This document shows positions 14,065-21,571 of a DNA stretch of 40,315 bases, in pieces. Made by a program: the position numbers and the translations under genes. Source of the DNA: a virus; IMG/VR virus record IMGVR_UViG_3300017971_000473, positions 1 through 40,315 of that record. One strand, 5' to 3'. The notes under the pieces were generated by a model, which saw nothing but the letters and a program-made list of their open reading frames with translations, did not search any database and was not told the origin of the DNA. How positions within the stretch are numbered: position 1 is the stretch's first letter; each line of letters starts with the position of its first letter.

Positions 14065-14818
14065 ACGCAAATGGGTGGAGGCGTCCGTATTCGCGGAATT
14101 GGGGAAGCTATGGAAGCGGCCCGCATACGTCCTATTGCCACAAGTGGCGGACGCGACCGGAAGCCAAGCCACGCGACGGGTGGACGCTATCGTGTGCCAA
14201 ACGTTCCCGTCTCGTGGTTTGTGGTTGGCGGGCGTGGAAATCAAATGTCAACGCGGCGATTGGTTGTCAGAACTACGCAACCCGGCCAAGGCGGACGCAA
14301 TCCACAAGTATTGTGACCAATGGTTTATGGCCACGCCCCCGGACATTATCCGGCCCGGTGAACTACCGGACGGGTGGGGCCACGTCGTCGTGTCGGAGTA
14401 TTCGGCCCCACGGGTACGCGTCAAGCCCAAGCCCAACCCCAACGTGGTGGCGTTAGACGTCGGCTTTGTGGCGGCGGTGTTGAGGCGGGCGGACGAGTCG
14501 GGCGCGGAAGTCCGGGAACAACTCAGGGCGGCGGCTATTGAACAAGCCCGGGCGGAGGTTAGTGGCACCATCGACCGGGCGGAACGCATAACCCGGGAAG
14601 CGGCGCGGGCGTCGACCGACGACGAACGCGTGTTGAAAGCGGCACGCGGACTAAAGGCGGCCACGGGCGTGGACATTGCGGGGTGGACGTCGGACCGATG
14701 GAAGGGACACGAGGCGCTAATCGTCGCAATCCACACCGGGAAGGTGGAAGAACTGGCCAACGCGTACGTGGAAGCGGCGGCCAAGATCAAAACCGCAAGG
14801 GAAAGGGGGGTGAAATGA
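14057..14818 (+). CDS. MmcB-like PD-(D/E)XK nuclease family protein
   Basis: 253 aa, ATG at 14057 with GGAAGGAGG. The N-terminal about 130 residues match the MmcB/DUF-type nuclease fold: RRVDAIVC (Asp at about 39), LWLAGVEIKCQRGDWLSELR (Glu and Lys of the E-x-K motif at about 55-57), then YCDQWFMATPPDIIRPGELP and GWGHVVVSE. The known relative, Caulobacter MmcB, acts in DNA repair. The C-terminal 110 residues are a charged helix-rich extension (EQARAEVSGTIDRAERITRE). It precedes a DUF1937-like protein and an adenine methylase in overlapping frames; a nuclease/methylase pairing is possible but speculative. Confidence 0.7.
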   Translation: MAKRKWVEASVFAELGKLWKRPAYVLLPQVADATGSQATRRVDAIVCQTFPSRGLWLAGVEIKCQRGDWLSELRNPAKADAIHKYCDQWFMATPPDIIRPGELPDGWGHVVVSEYSAPRVRVKPKPNPNVVALDVGFVAAVLRRADESGAEVREQLRAAAIEQARAEVSGTIDRAERITREAARASTDDERVLKAARGLKAATGVDIAGWTSDRWKGHEALIVAIHTGKVEELANAYVEAAAKIKTARERGVK

Positions 14819-15291
14819 CCACGCCCAAGATAACTCTAGTGTCTAACATGTCGGCGTCGTTGTCGTTCGATTTACGACCGGCCAACGACACGGCGCGGCC
14901 AATCGAATTGGTACACAACCACGGGTGGGAATCCTTGGCCATGGAAGCGTTGCGGGACGCCCCGTTGTGGTACTTGTCCACGCCCTACGAATTCGACCGG
15001 GTGGGCCTATACCGTGCCCGGGTCCAAGTGGCACTGGCGGCGCTGGACGCATTGCACGAGGCGGGCGTGTTCGTGGTATCCCCGTTGGTCATGGCCCACG
15101 CCATGGTGGAAACCGGCAACACGTGGTTGGCGGACCGTTGGGTTTTGGACCCGGCGTTGTTGAGCGTGGCCACCGGCGTCATTGTGCTGGACATGCCCGG
15201 GTCCGAGGCGTGTCCCGTGTTCCAGTCCGAACGCAAGTTGGCGAAACGCGATAGTGTCCCCGTCTGGACCATGGAGGCGGTAAACGCATGA
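14815..15291 (+). CDS. DUF1937-like (nucleoside deoxyribosyltransferase-fold) protein
   Basis: 158 aa, ATGA overlap with the nuclease gene. From residue about 46 the family pattern is clear: PLWYLSTPYEFDRVGLYRAR, a helix VQVALAALDALHEAGVFVVS with PLVMAH, a conserved WLADRWVLDPALL, then the strand GVIVLDMPGSE, helix and SVPVW. DUF1937 and the related DUF4406 belong to the fold of nucleoside 2-deoxyribosyltransferases, but phage members are of unproven function. The N-terminal 45 residues are extra. A second copy lies at 16297 and a more divergent one at 5969. Confidence 0.72.
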   Translation: MTTPKITLVSNMSASLSFDLRPANDTARPIELVHNHGWESLAMEALRDAPLWYLSTPYEFDRVGLYRARVQVALAALDALHEAGVFVVSPLVMAHAMVETGNTWLADRWVLDPALLSVATGVIVLDMPGSEACPVFQSERKLAKRDSVPVWTMEAVNA

Positions 15292-16220
15292 CCGAACGCA
15301 TGGACGCAATAGGCAAGGCGGCACGCGACAACCTGGGGACCGGCCACGCGGACCGTGCCCCCGTGTTGTGGTTCGGCGGAAAAGGGAAGCTGGCCCGCAA
15401 GATAGTGCCATTGTTGCCACGTGGGCGTGTGTACGTGGAACCCTTCATGGGCGCGGCGTCCGTGTTTTTCCATCTTCCAAGGCCCCGGCCCGTGGAAGTG
15501 TTGAACGACATAGACGGCGAATTGGTCAACCTGTTTCGCGTGTTGCAATGCCCGGACACGTTCCGGTCGTTCTGTCATCGCGTCACGTGGACCCCGTACG
15601 CAAGGGCTGAGTTTATACGGGCACTTCAAAGCCCGATGGACGCGGACCCGGTCACGCGGGCGTGGGCGTTTTTCGTGAGACAAAACCAAGGGTTTGGCGG
15701 CAAGGCCAACACCCCCGGCGACTGGGGGCGCGTGTTCACGGTGTCCGGCGGGATGGCGGAACAAACCGCCAAGTGGCGGGCGCGGCTGGCAATGCTTCCA
15801 CGGTGGCACGACCGATTAACACGCGTACAACTCGATTCACGGGACGCGCTGGACGTCATCGCCTATTGGGATACGCCCGATACGGTGTTCTATATCGACC
15901 CCCCGTATGTCCACGATACAAGGGCGGGCAACATAGGCGTATACGCGGCGGAAATGTCGGACGCCAACCACGCGGCGTTGGTGGATGCAATCCGGGACGC
16001 CAAGGGGCAATGCGTGGTTAGTGGCTACGCCCACCCGATATACGAGCCATTAGAAACCGGCCCGTGGCGACGGGTCGATTTTGAGACGACAAGCCACGCG
16101 GCGGGACGCGTGCGCGGGTCCAGCATCAAGGACGGCAACGCACCACGGCGGGTTGAAACGCTTTGGATAAAGGAACACGACAACGGACGCTATCCGTTGT
16201 TCGCGGGGCTGGGGGACTAA
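15288..16220 (+). CDS. dam: D12-class (Dam-type) DNA N6-adenine methyltransferase
   Basis: 310 aa, ATGA overlap with the upstream gene. D12-class motifs in order: WFGGKGKLARKIVPLLP (28-44), VYVEPFMGAASVFF (48-61, AdoMet site), LNDID (72-76) and the catalytic DPPY at 204-207, followed by a C-terminal region with IKEHDNGRYPLFAG. These enzymes methylate adenine, often in GATC-like sites. In a phage they protect DNA from host restriction or alter regulation. No cognate restriction gene is evident, although an MmcB-like nuclease is encoded one gene upstream. Target sequence cannot be read from the sequence. Confidence 0.92.
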   Translation: MTERMDAIGKAARDNLGTGHADRAPVLWFGGKGKLARKIVPLLPRGRVYVEPFMGAASVFFHLPRPRPVEVLNDIDGELVNLFRVLQCPDTFRSFCHRVTWTPYARAEFIRALQSPMDADPVTRAWAFFVRQNQGFGGKANTPGDWGRVFTVSGGMAEQTAKWRARLAMLPRWHDRLTRVQLDSRDALDVIAYWDTPDTVFYIDPPYVHDTRAGNIGVYAAEMSDANHAALVDAIRDAKGQCVVSGYAHPIYEPLETGPWRRVDFETTSHAAGRVRGSSIKDGNAPRRVETLWIKEHDNGRYPLFAGLGD

Positions 16221-16291
16221 TGAGCGGTAAGCTCGAAACCCGAAAGACAAAGGGCGTTGTGGACGGTGCAACCTTTAACATGGAGGAGTAA
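16220..16291 (+). CDS. possible tiny ORF (23 aa)
   Basis: ATG at 16220 overlaps the methylase stop (TAATG) and the frame ends at TAA 16291, six bases before the next start. The product would begin MSGKLETRKTKGVV and end FNMEE. Its end supplies the ribosome binding site (GGAGGAG) of the next gene, so it may be a coupling leader and not a functional peptide. Confidence 0.35.
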   Translation: MSGKLETRKTKGVVDGATFNMEE

Positions 16292-16296
16292 CGCGG

Positions 16297-16776
16297 ATGG
16301 GAGCAGTACGGAAGAAACCGAAACCGGACGCCAACACGGGGTCCGACATTGGCGGGGGGTGGCTACTGGCCCCGGCCATGGACACGTCGACGTTTAGTTG
16401 TCGCGACCCGGACCAATGGCCCGGAACGCTGGCGGCGCTCAAGTGGGTGGTGACCATCGGCCCGCACGTTGCGGACTGGGCGGAATTCGCGGCCCCAATG
16501 ATCGAGCCCGTACAACGCGCGGTCCGGCAACTGTCGGCGGCTGGCGTTACGACGTGGTGCCCGGCGTTGTACGCGGCGGACATGCTATCGCCCGGGCTGG
16601 ATAGCAACGCCCGGGAATTCAACAAGTGGTTGAGATTCTACAAAGCGGCGATTAGTGGCGCGGAGGCGGTCGTCGTCGCGGAAATCCCCGGGTGGGAGGA
16701 CATGCGTTGTATGCGAGTTTGTATTGAAATGGCCAGATTGACGGGGCGGCCCGTCTGGCGTATGTGGCAAGCCTGA
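16297..16776 (+). CDS. DUF1937/DUF4406-like protein, second copy
   Basis: 159 aa, start preceded by GGAGGAG. The C-terminal half carries the same pattern as the 14815 product: AGVTTWCPALYAADMLS, then a conserved helix (REFNKWLRFYKAAISGAEAV) and the strand-turn-helix AVVVAEIPGWEDMRCMRVCI with EMARLTGRPVWRMW at the end. The PGW turn and GxPV end strand are typical of DUF1937/DUF4406. The N-terminal region (GGGWLLAPAMDTS) replaces the YLSTPY start of the other copy. Function unproven; nucleotide metabolism or a counter-defence role against nucleotide signalling are possibilities. Confidence 0.62.
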   Translation: MGAVRKKPKPDANTGSDIGGGWLLAPAMDTSTFSCRDPDQWPGTLAALKWVVTIGPHVADWAEFAAPMIEPVQRAVRQLSAAGVTTWCPALYAADMLSPGLDSNAREFNKWLRFYKAAISGAEAVVVAEIPGWEDMRCMRVCIEMARLTGRPVWRMWQA

Positions 16777-16790
16777 AATGGAGGGACGTT

Positions 16791-16982
16791 ATGAATTGGG
16801 AAATTGTATTGGGCGTCAACGTCGTGGCGTTGTGGTTTATCGTGTTCGTCCAGCGGTGGTGGATGGCGGGGCACGCGGAACGGCTGGACGAATTGGGGGA
16901 CCAAGTGGACGCGGTGGCGGGGGAAGTCGTGCGGACCCCGTCAACGGTGTATCGTATCGCCCCCGGACAACTAGAAACCTAG
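16791..16982 (+). CDS. small single-pass membrane protein
   Basis: 63 aa, ATG at 16791 with GGAGGGACG. One N-terminal membrane helix (IVLGVNVVALWFIVFVQ) is followed by a charged helix (GHAERLDELGDQVDAVAGEV). No family recognised. The layout, membrane anchor plus short cytosolic coiled coil, recurs in several small proteins of this genome. Confidence 0.6.
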   Translation: MNWEIVLGVNVVALWFIVFVQRWWMAGHAERLDELGDQVDAVAGEVVRTPSTVYRIAPGQLET

Positions 16983-17008
16983 AACGACGACCGAAAGGAC
17001 AACCCGAA

Positions 17009-17437
17009 ATGAGCAACGGAAGACAAGTAAACCAACTGACGGACGCGGCCAAATTCCAACTGCTGGATTGGTTGCGGGGACTACCGGACGACGTCAAGGA
17101 ATCGGCCACGTGGGACGGATTGGTGGCACGGTGGCAAGGCGAAAACAAACAGCCCGTTACGGCTCAGAACATCCGCAACGTGGCCACGGCGGGCGGCGTC
17201 GAATTGGGGGCCATGCGGACCCGACGGACGCGGCCCATTGACCAAGCGGCCCGGCTGGCGGCGCTGGAACACGACGTCGAACGGATTGCGGAAGAACTGG
17301 ACGCGCTCAAGGGCAAGCTGCTGATGGAATTGCACGCCATAAAGGCGGTGTTGGAAGGGCGGCCCAACGCGACGAACGGCCAACCGGAAGAACGCCACCC
17401 GGACCCGGCGGCCATGCCACTATTTCAAGGAGACTAA
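17009..17437 (+). CDS. hypothetical protein with C-terminal coiled coil
   Basis: 142 aa, preceded by the leader AAAGGACAACCCGAA, identical to that before the SbcC-like gene. The N-terminal half (KFQLLDWLRGLPDDVKESAT, then PVTAQNIRNVATAGGVELG) could be a small helix-turn-helix-like unit. Residues about 80-120 form a heptad-like helix (AARLAALEHDVERIAEELDA). The C terminus is Pro-rich. A DNA-binding role is possible, but no named family is recognised. Confidence 0.6.
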   Translation: MSNGRQVNQLTDAAKFQLLDWLRGLPDDVKESATWDGLVARWQGENKQPVTAQNIRNVATAGGVELGAMRTRRTRPIDQAARLAALEHDVERIAEELDALKGKLLMELHAIKAVLEGRPNATNGQPEERHPDPAAMPLFQGD

Positions 17438-17441
17438 GGCC

Positions 17442-17957
17442 ATGCGCGACATGTACGGGCTATCGGTACGCGCCCCGTGGGCGGGGCTAATCCGGGCGGG
17501 ATTCAAGACGGCGGAAATTCGGACGTGGTCAACCCGCTTTCGTGGAACGCTGTTGATATGCCAGACGGCCACGCCCCGGGTTCACGCGTATAGTGACATG
17601 GCGGGCGCGTGTGTTGCCATCGCCACATTGGGCGACGTCCAACCGTGGGGGGCCGAGGACGTGGCATTTTCCTTGTTCACGCCCCCCGACGACGGCCAAA
17701 CATACTACACGTTTTGGCTAGACAACATCCGGCCCGTGGTTCCGTTCAAAGTCAAGGGCACGCCCCGGTTATGGGGCGTGTCGGACAAGCAACGGGAACA
17801 AGCGGAAGAGGCGGCGGAGGAATTCGACCGGCTGGCGGTGCGGGACGCGGCCCACGGCGGGTTTGCGTTCAGTCGCCACGGGCTAATGTGGGACGCCATG
17901 GTTATGGCGGCCCTGCTTGGCTACACACTAAACCCGAACGGAAGAAAGGCGGTCTGA
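17442..17957 (+). CDS. ASCH-domain protein
   Basis: 171 aa, ATG at 17442 with AAGGAG upstream. Residues about 4-75 match the ASCH/PUA-like domain: LSVRAPWAGLIRAGFKTAEI (Gly-Lys-Thr-like turn), RTWSTRFRGTLLICQTA, and the strand ACVAIATLGDV. ASCH domains are small beta barrels thought to bind RNA or modified nucleotides, and some cleave N4-acetylcytidine. The C-terminal 60 residues are a helical extension (SDKQREQAEEAAEEFDRLAV). Confidence 0.82.
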   Translation: MRDMYGLSVRAPWAGLIRAGFKTAEIRTWSTRFRGTLLICQTATPRVHAYSDMAGACVAIATLGDVQPWGAEDVAFSLFTPPDDGQTYYTFWLDNIRPVVPFKVKGTPRLWGVSDKQREQAEEAAEEFDRLAVRDAAHGGFAFSRHGLMWDAMVMAALLGYTLNPNGRKAV

Positions 17958-17959
17958 CA

Positions 17960-18547
17960 ATGGACCAAGCGGAAGCAATGCGATTGTTGCGTATGAACTA
18001 CGGGAAAGACATTTGGGAACGCGTCACGGCGTCCGTGGTCCCGATGTTCGGAATGTTGGAACACGACGACCCACGGCGGGCGCTGCTGACGGCGGCGTGG
18101 ATATGCCCGGACGTCCCCATGGACTATTGGGCACCAAGGGACACCGGCGGGCGGTGGGAAAGGCTGTCTGACGGCCCACGGCGTGGGGACCACCCCCCGG
18201 GGGTGAGGGCGTATCGTATCCGTCCAAGCTGGCGGCCCGGCCCCGTCGTCGTGGACGGCACTAAACCGTTTGTGGTTACCAACCACGCCACGGGCGTGGA
18301 AACAACGATATGCCCCGTTTTGAGGGAGGGACGGCTAAGGGTGGCATTCAACCACCCCGGGGACTACGGGCGAACGGTGGCGCTCATGGACGCCCCATTC
18401 TACGGCCCGGTGTCCGGTTTCAGATATGTTGGCCCGTACGCATTGGAAGGGGAAGACGGAAAAATGGTTGCCCCGGCCCCCGAGATTCCGCTACACTTGG
18501 CGGAGTTTGTGGCGTTCGAGCGGATAGGCGCGGACGACGACGAATAA
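17960..18547 (+). CDS. hypothetical protein (195 aa), end of the DNA-metabolism block
   Basis: Start at the ATG at 17960 (MDQAEAMRLLRMNY) with GAAGAAAGG upstream; longer upstream frames are shadows of the ASCH gene. It has a helical N terminus, then a Trp/Pro/Arg-rich middle (PRRGDHPPGVRAYRIRPSWR) and a beta-rich C terminus (VVTNHATGVETTICPVLREG). No membrane segment, no recognised family. It is followed by 500 bases of non-coding DNA with a terminator. Confidence 0.65.
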   Translation: MDQAEAMRLLRMNYGKDIWERVTASVVPMFGMLEHDDPRRALLTAAWICPDVPMDYWAPRDTGGRWERLSDGPRRGDHPPGVRAYRIRPSWRPGPVVVDGTKPFVVTNHATGVETTICPVLREGRLRVAFNHPGDYGRTVALMDAPFYGPVSGFRYVGPYALEGEDGKMVAPAPEIPLHLAEFVAFERIGADDDE

Positions 18548-18689
18548 ACGCCCGGGCTGGCGGTCGAAACGTGGGCGTCTAGCATGGACGGCCACGCGGT
18601 AGACATTGCCCCGCGTTCCCCACGCCCCCCACGGAGGCGGTTGTCGCGTTGTAACGACATGGGGGCCAGACGTAACCTCTTTTTTGGGT

Positions 18690-18726
18690 GGGGGCCACGC
18701 TATCTCCTTGGCGTGGCCCCCGTTTT
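18690..18726 (+). terminator. Rho-independent terminator of the DNA-metabolism operon
   Basis: Perfect 11-bp stem: GGGGGCCACGC (18690-18700) and GCGTGGCCCCC (18711-18721), 10-base loop, then G and four T. Confidence 0.9.
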
Positions 18727-18890
18727 CGTGTCCATGCTTGAATATCGGGGTCCAGACTAAAGGAATCGGCCAAAATCCGACGCAACCCACCATCCCGCAA
18801 CGGTTTAGGGGTTAAAGTGGGGGCGGAAGACGGAAAAACGGCCCCGTCTCCACGAACTACGCCCGCGCGCGGGGAATTTTCGGCAATCCG

Positions 18891-18919
18891 TTTGCAATCC
18901 ACGGCTGAGTTGACATAAT
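18891..18919 (+). promoter_or_regulatory. probable late promoter for the virion genes
   Basis: -35 TTTGCA (18891-18896), 17-base spacer, -10 CATAAT (18914-18919), the best sigma70-like match between the terminator and the first virion gene. A TTGACA at 18910-18915 overlaps the -10 but has no good -10 of its own. Direct repeats GCAATCC flank the -35. Confidence 0.5.
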
Positions 18920-19053
18920 GCCCGGTGTCGGCCACATGCGCGCGGGTGGTCGTCTCCTTCCGGTTCCCTATCCGGCGGGGCGTCGTGGGTCCATATCCAC
19001 GGCGTCCCATTCTTCCATGTTCACAACGACCGCGCGGCATGAAAGGCGCGGCA

Positions 19054-19365
19054 ATGTCGGACATTCCAGTGGTAAGCGCAACAAGGGCGATGGCGGACGC
19101 GGTCCGCAAGTTGGCCCGCGTTTTCTTTTCGATCCCGGCCCCGGAAGCGGGCAAGGGTATTACGTGCGTGTTGGTCCAGACACCGGCCAAGCTGAACGCG
19201 GCCCAAGTCACGGCGTTGGAAAACGCCATCGAGGCTATCGCGGGGGCGGGCACGTCCGTGGAAGTGGCCAAAGTGGTTGGCAATGGGGAAGTCCCGGCGG
19301 ACGTGGCGGGCTACACAATCCACGTTCGCGGCAGGGCGGGGTTTGTGCCCGTCAAAAACGCATGA
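19054..19365 (+). CDS. hypothetical protein (103 aa), first gene of the late operon
   Basis: Start at the ATG at 19054 (MSDIPVVSATRAMADAVRKL) with GAAAGGCG; an ATG at 19039 would add five residues. Helical N terminus, then an alpha/beta pattern (GKGITCVLVQTPAKLNAAQV, ALENAIEAIAGAGTSVEVAK, YTIHVRGRAGFVPV). No family recognised. Being first in the virion operon and short, it could be a minor structural or assembly protein. Confidence 0.6.
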   Translation: MSDIPVVSATRAMADAVRKLARVFFSIPAPEAGKGITCVLVQTPAKLNAAQVTALENAIEAIAGAGTSVEVAKVVGNGEVPADVAGYTIHVRGRAGFVPVKNA

Positions 19366-19577
19366 TGGCCACAACCGCGTTTATCCTTTTGTGGTGTGGC
19401 GTCGGCGTTCCATTCGGGCGCATGGCGTGGGCCATCACGGGGGAAGCCAAGCGGCCCCCGCATCGACCACCCATGCCCGTGGGCTGGCGGCTGGCGTCCG
19501 TTGCGGCGGCGTGTCTGGCGTGGCCAGCAATCGTTTTGTTGGGGGTGGCGTACGCAATCAAAGGAGGTGACCGATGA
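19362..19577 (+). CDS. small two-helix membrane protein
   Basis: 71 aa, ATGA overlap with the upstream gene. Two hydrophobic segments: TAFILLWCGVGVPFGRMAWA (about 4-23) and LASVAAACLAWPAIVLLGVA (about 45-64), with a Pro/Arg-rich loop. No family recognised. It is the first of a series of small membrane proteins scattered through the start of the late operon. Confidence 0.6.
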   Translation: MMATTAFILLWCGVGVPFGRMAWAITGEAKRPPHRPPMPVGWRLASVAAACLAWPAIVLLGVAYAIKGGDR

Positions 19578-19849
19578 CGTGGGTGGTGGTTCTAATGTGG
19601 GGCGCGGCCAGCATGGCGGCGGTCTATCTGGCGGCAACGGTTGGGTTGGGCGTCCTGTTGTGGTTCCGTATGCCACGCGACGACGACCCGGAGCCCCCGG
19701 GCTGGCGCTGGCGGCGGGCGTCCATGTGCCTGCGCATGGGGCTGTTGTGGCCCATGTTCCTATTGTGGGGGCTGGCGTCATGGTGGAACGCCCGGACAAT
19801 CAGGCGTGGCGGCCACGACTACGTGGAACGCCCGGACGACTACTCGTGA
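19574..19849 (+). CDS. small two-helix membrane protein
   Basis: 91 aa, start with AAAGGAGGTG upstream, ATGA overlap with the previous gene. Hydrophobic segments VVVLMWGAASMAAVYLAATV (about 3-22, extending to LLWF) and MGLLWPMFLLWGLASWW (about 55-71), separated by an acidic/Pro loop (PRDDDPEPPGWRWRR). The layout is similar to its upstream neighbour, suggesting related function or a duplication followed by divergence. Confidence 0.6.
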   Translation: MTWVVVLMWGAASMAAVYLAATVGLGVLLWFRMPRDDDPEPPGWRWRRASMCLRMGLLWPMFLLWGLASWWNARTIRRGGHDYVERPDDYS

Positions 19850-19859
19850 GGGGGACGAC

Positions 19860-21230
19860 ATGACGCGTAAGTATTGGATTTCCGGCGCGGCTGGCAACCT
19901 GAGCGACGACACCAAATGGTCCTTGTCGTCTAACGGCCCGAACGACACCACGGCCCCGGGCGCGTCGGACGTTGCGGTGTTCGATGGCGCGGGCGGCAAC
20001 AACGGCAATTGCTCATTATCGGCGGACTGTGGAAGCGTGACCGACGACGGCGGCGGTGTGTACACGGTAACCCCGGGCGTTAAGGGGCTGGAATTTGGGG
20101 CGTCCTATACGGGCACGTTTTCCCGTGGTTCGTACGCGCTGGCCATCGGCACGGATGGCATAGCTGCTAGCGCGGCACAAAACGGATGTTTCAACGCGGG
20201 CGCGGGGTTATTCGGCACGTCCGGCCCGGTGAACGGCAACGGGATATCAACGTTCACGTACGGGACGGGCATTTGCGTGTTGACCGGCGGGGCGCTAGGG
20301 AGCCCGGTGACTGCCGATAGTCGGCTATATGGTTGGATTGTCGCGGAAGGTGCCCACGTCCAATTTGGCGCGGCGTTCTACCGGACAGGGGGGCTAACCA
20401 TCCACGGGCAAGCGGAGTGGACAACGTCCATTTTTGCGGCGGCTAGCAGTAAGCTATGGATTGAAGACGGGGCGGTTATCACTGGCGCGGGGACCGTCTA
20501 CGTGGCGGATAATTGCACGTGCCAAGTGGACAACCACACAACGTCTATCGCGCCCACGGCAACGGTCGCGTTTAACACCCCGTCCAGTTGTTCCGGCAGC
20601 GGATATCTCCCCTTGGTCGTGGTGCGAAATTACGGAAGCAACGGAACGGTTGAATTCACCAACACGGGCGGTATCGGCAATCTACAAATGACCCGCAAGA
20701 ACGCGGGCGTACATACGGACATCGACCTAAACGACACGCCAATTTATGGCGACCTGACCGAATCGGCGGACGCGTTGGGCACGTACGGTTACACGGGGAC
20801 GTTTGTTTGGTCGGGCAACGCGGACCAAGAGCAAAGCATACCCAACGCGACCACGACTGCGTCCAGCGAATACGACAAGACGGGCGGAACGCTCACAATC
20901 ACCACGGGCGACGTGACACAAGCGGACGCGTGGGCGGTTGCATCCGGTGGGCTGGCAATAGATGCGGCGTACACTGACGATTGGGACGGCGACGGCAACA
21001 ACCTAGTGTTGGGCGGGACGTTTGCGTGGCCCGGATGCGCGGTCGACCTCTCGGGCGCGGCGTACTTCGCGGGCGAAACGACCATAGCGGCGGGCGGCAC
21101 GCTCACGGCGGATTATTGCTATATTGACGGCGACGAAATAGGGGGCGGTCCCCATGTCGGCGTTACAACCTTGACGGGCGACACGGTAGCGGCTGGCGTC
21201 GTGTGCGTTGCCCTAGCGGAGGAGGAGTGA
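19860..21230 (+). CDS. beta-helix-like surface protein, candidate tail spike/receptor-binding or virion protein
   Basis: 456 aa, ATG at 19860 with GGGGGACG upstream. Low in helix-forming residues and rich in Gly, Thr, Asn and Ala, with short repeating strands (GGLTIHGQAEWTTSIFAAA, LWIEDGAVITGAGTVYVAD, GGTLTITTGDVTQADAWAV) as in right-handed beta-helix or autotransporter-like proteins. The start (MTRKYWISGAAGNLSDDTKW, later ASDVAVFDGAGG) is like a family of phage/bacterial surface proteins with an early W-x-G...W pattern. It precedes the packaging genes, so whether it is a spike, fibre or other surface protein is uncertain. Confidence 0.6.
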   Translation: MTRKYWISGAAGNLSDDTKWSLSSNGPNDTTAPGASDVAVFDGAGGNNGNCSLSADCGSVTDDGGGVYTVTPGVKGLEFGASYTGTFSRGSYALAIGTDGIAASAAQNGCFNAGAGLFGTSGPVNGNGISTFTYGTGICVLTGGALGSPVTADSRLYGWIVAEGAHVQFGAAFYRTGGLTIHGQAEWTTSIFAAASSKLWIEDGAVITGAGTVYVADNCTCQVDNHTTSIAPTATVAFNTPSSCSGSGYLPLVVVRNYGSNGTVEFTNTGGIGNLQMTRKNAGVHTDIDLNDTPIYGDLTESADALGTYGYTGTFVWSGNADQEQSIPNATTTASSEYDKTGGTLTITTGDVTQADAWAVASGGLAIDAAYTDDWDGDGNNLVLGGTFAWPGCAVDLSGAAYFAGETTIAAGGTLTADYCYIDGDEIGGGPHVGVTTLTGDTVAAGVVCVALAEEE

Positions 21231-21231
21231 A

Positions 21232-21570
21232 ATGGGCCAGACGATACCCCACGGGGCGATTGCCAAAAAGCACGAAAACTACCCGGCGGCCAACACGGCG
21301 GCGGTGGTGACTATCACGCCCGCAAGCGGAAAACGGGTCGTGTTGAGGCGGGTTCAAGTGTCGATAAGCGGCACACCGGCGGCGGGCACGGTCGTTACCA
21401 TCACGGTGGGCGGCGTCACCAAATTCAAACAGTACGTAGAAAAGGGGGGGTTGTCCTTTTCGATGTTGGGCGGCTCAGTCCTTGCGGGCAACGCGGACGA
21501 CGTCGTGGTGGTGACCGTGTCGGCCCCCGGGGCGGCGGGGCAAGCCACGTTGGACGTGTGGGAGTGGTGA
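21232..21570 (+). CDS. small beta-rich virion-type protein
   Basis: 112 aa, one base after the preceding stop, with GGAGGAG upstream inside the previous gene. The sequence alternates short strands and Gly turns (AAVVTITPASGKRVVLRRVQ, GTVVTITVGGVTKFKQYV, DDVVVVTVSAPGAAGQATL), consistent with a jelly-roll or Ig-like sandwich. It probably works with the beta-helix-like protein encoded immediately upstream. No family recognised. Confidence 0.6.
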   Translation: MGQTIPHGAIAKKHENYPAANTAAVVTITPASGKRVVLRRVQVSISGTPAAGTVVTITVGGVTKFKQYVEKGGLSFSMLGGSVLAGNADDVVVVTVSAPGAAGQATLDVWEW

Positions 21571-21571
21571 T

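Larger units (their letters stand above)
18548..19053 (+). other. non-coding inter-operon region with terminator and late-promoter signals
   Basis: No convincing gene in 506 bases; open frames here are short, compositionally odd and lack ribosome binding sites. It holds a strong terminator (18690-18726), a 12-bp palindrome CCCGCGCGCGGG (18862-18873) followed by GGGGAATT-like sequence resembling half of the 5598-5714 operators, two GCAATCC direct repeats (18883 and 18894) and a promoter (18891-18919), leaving a leader of about 130 bases before the first virion gene. A small RNA in the leader cannot be excluded. Confidence 0.6.
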
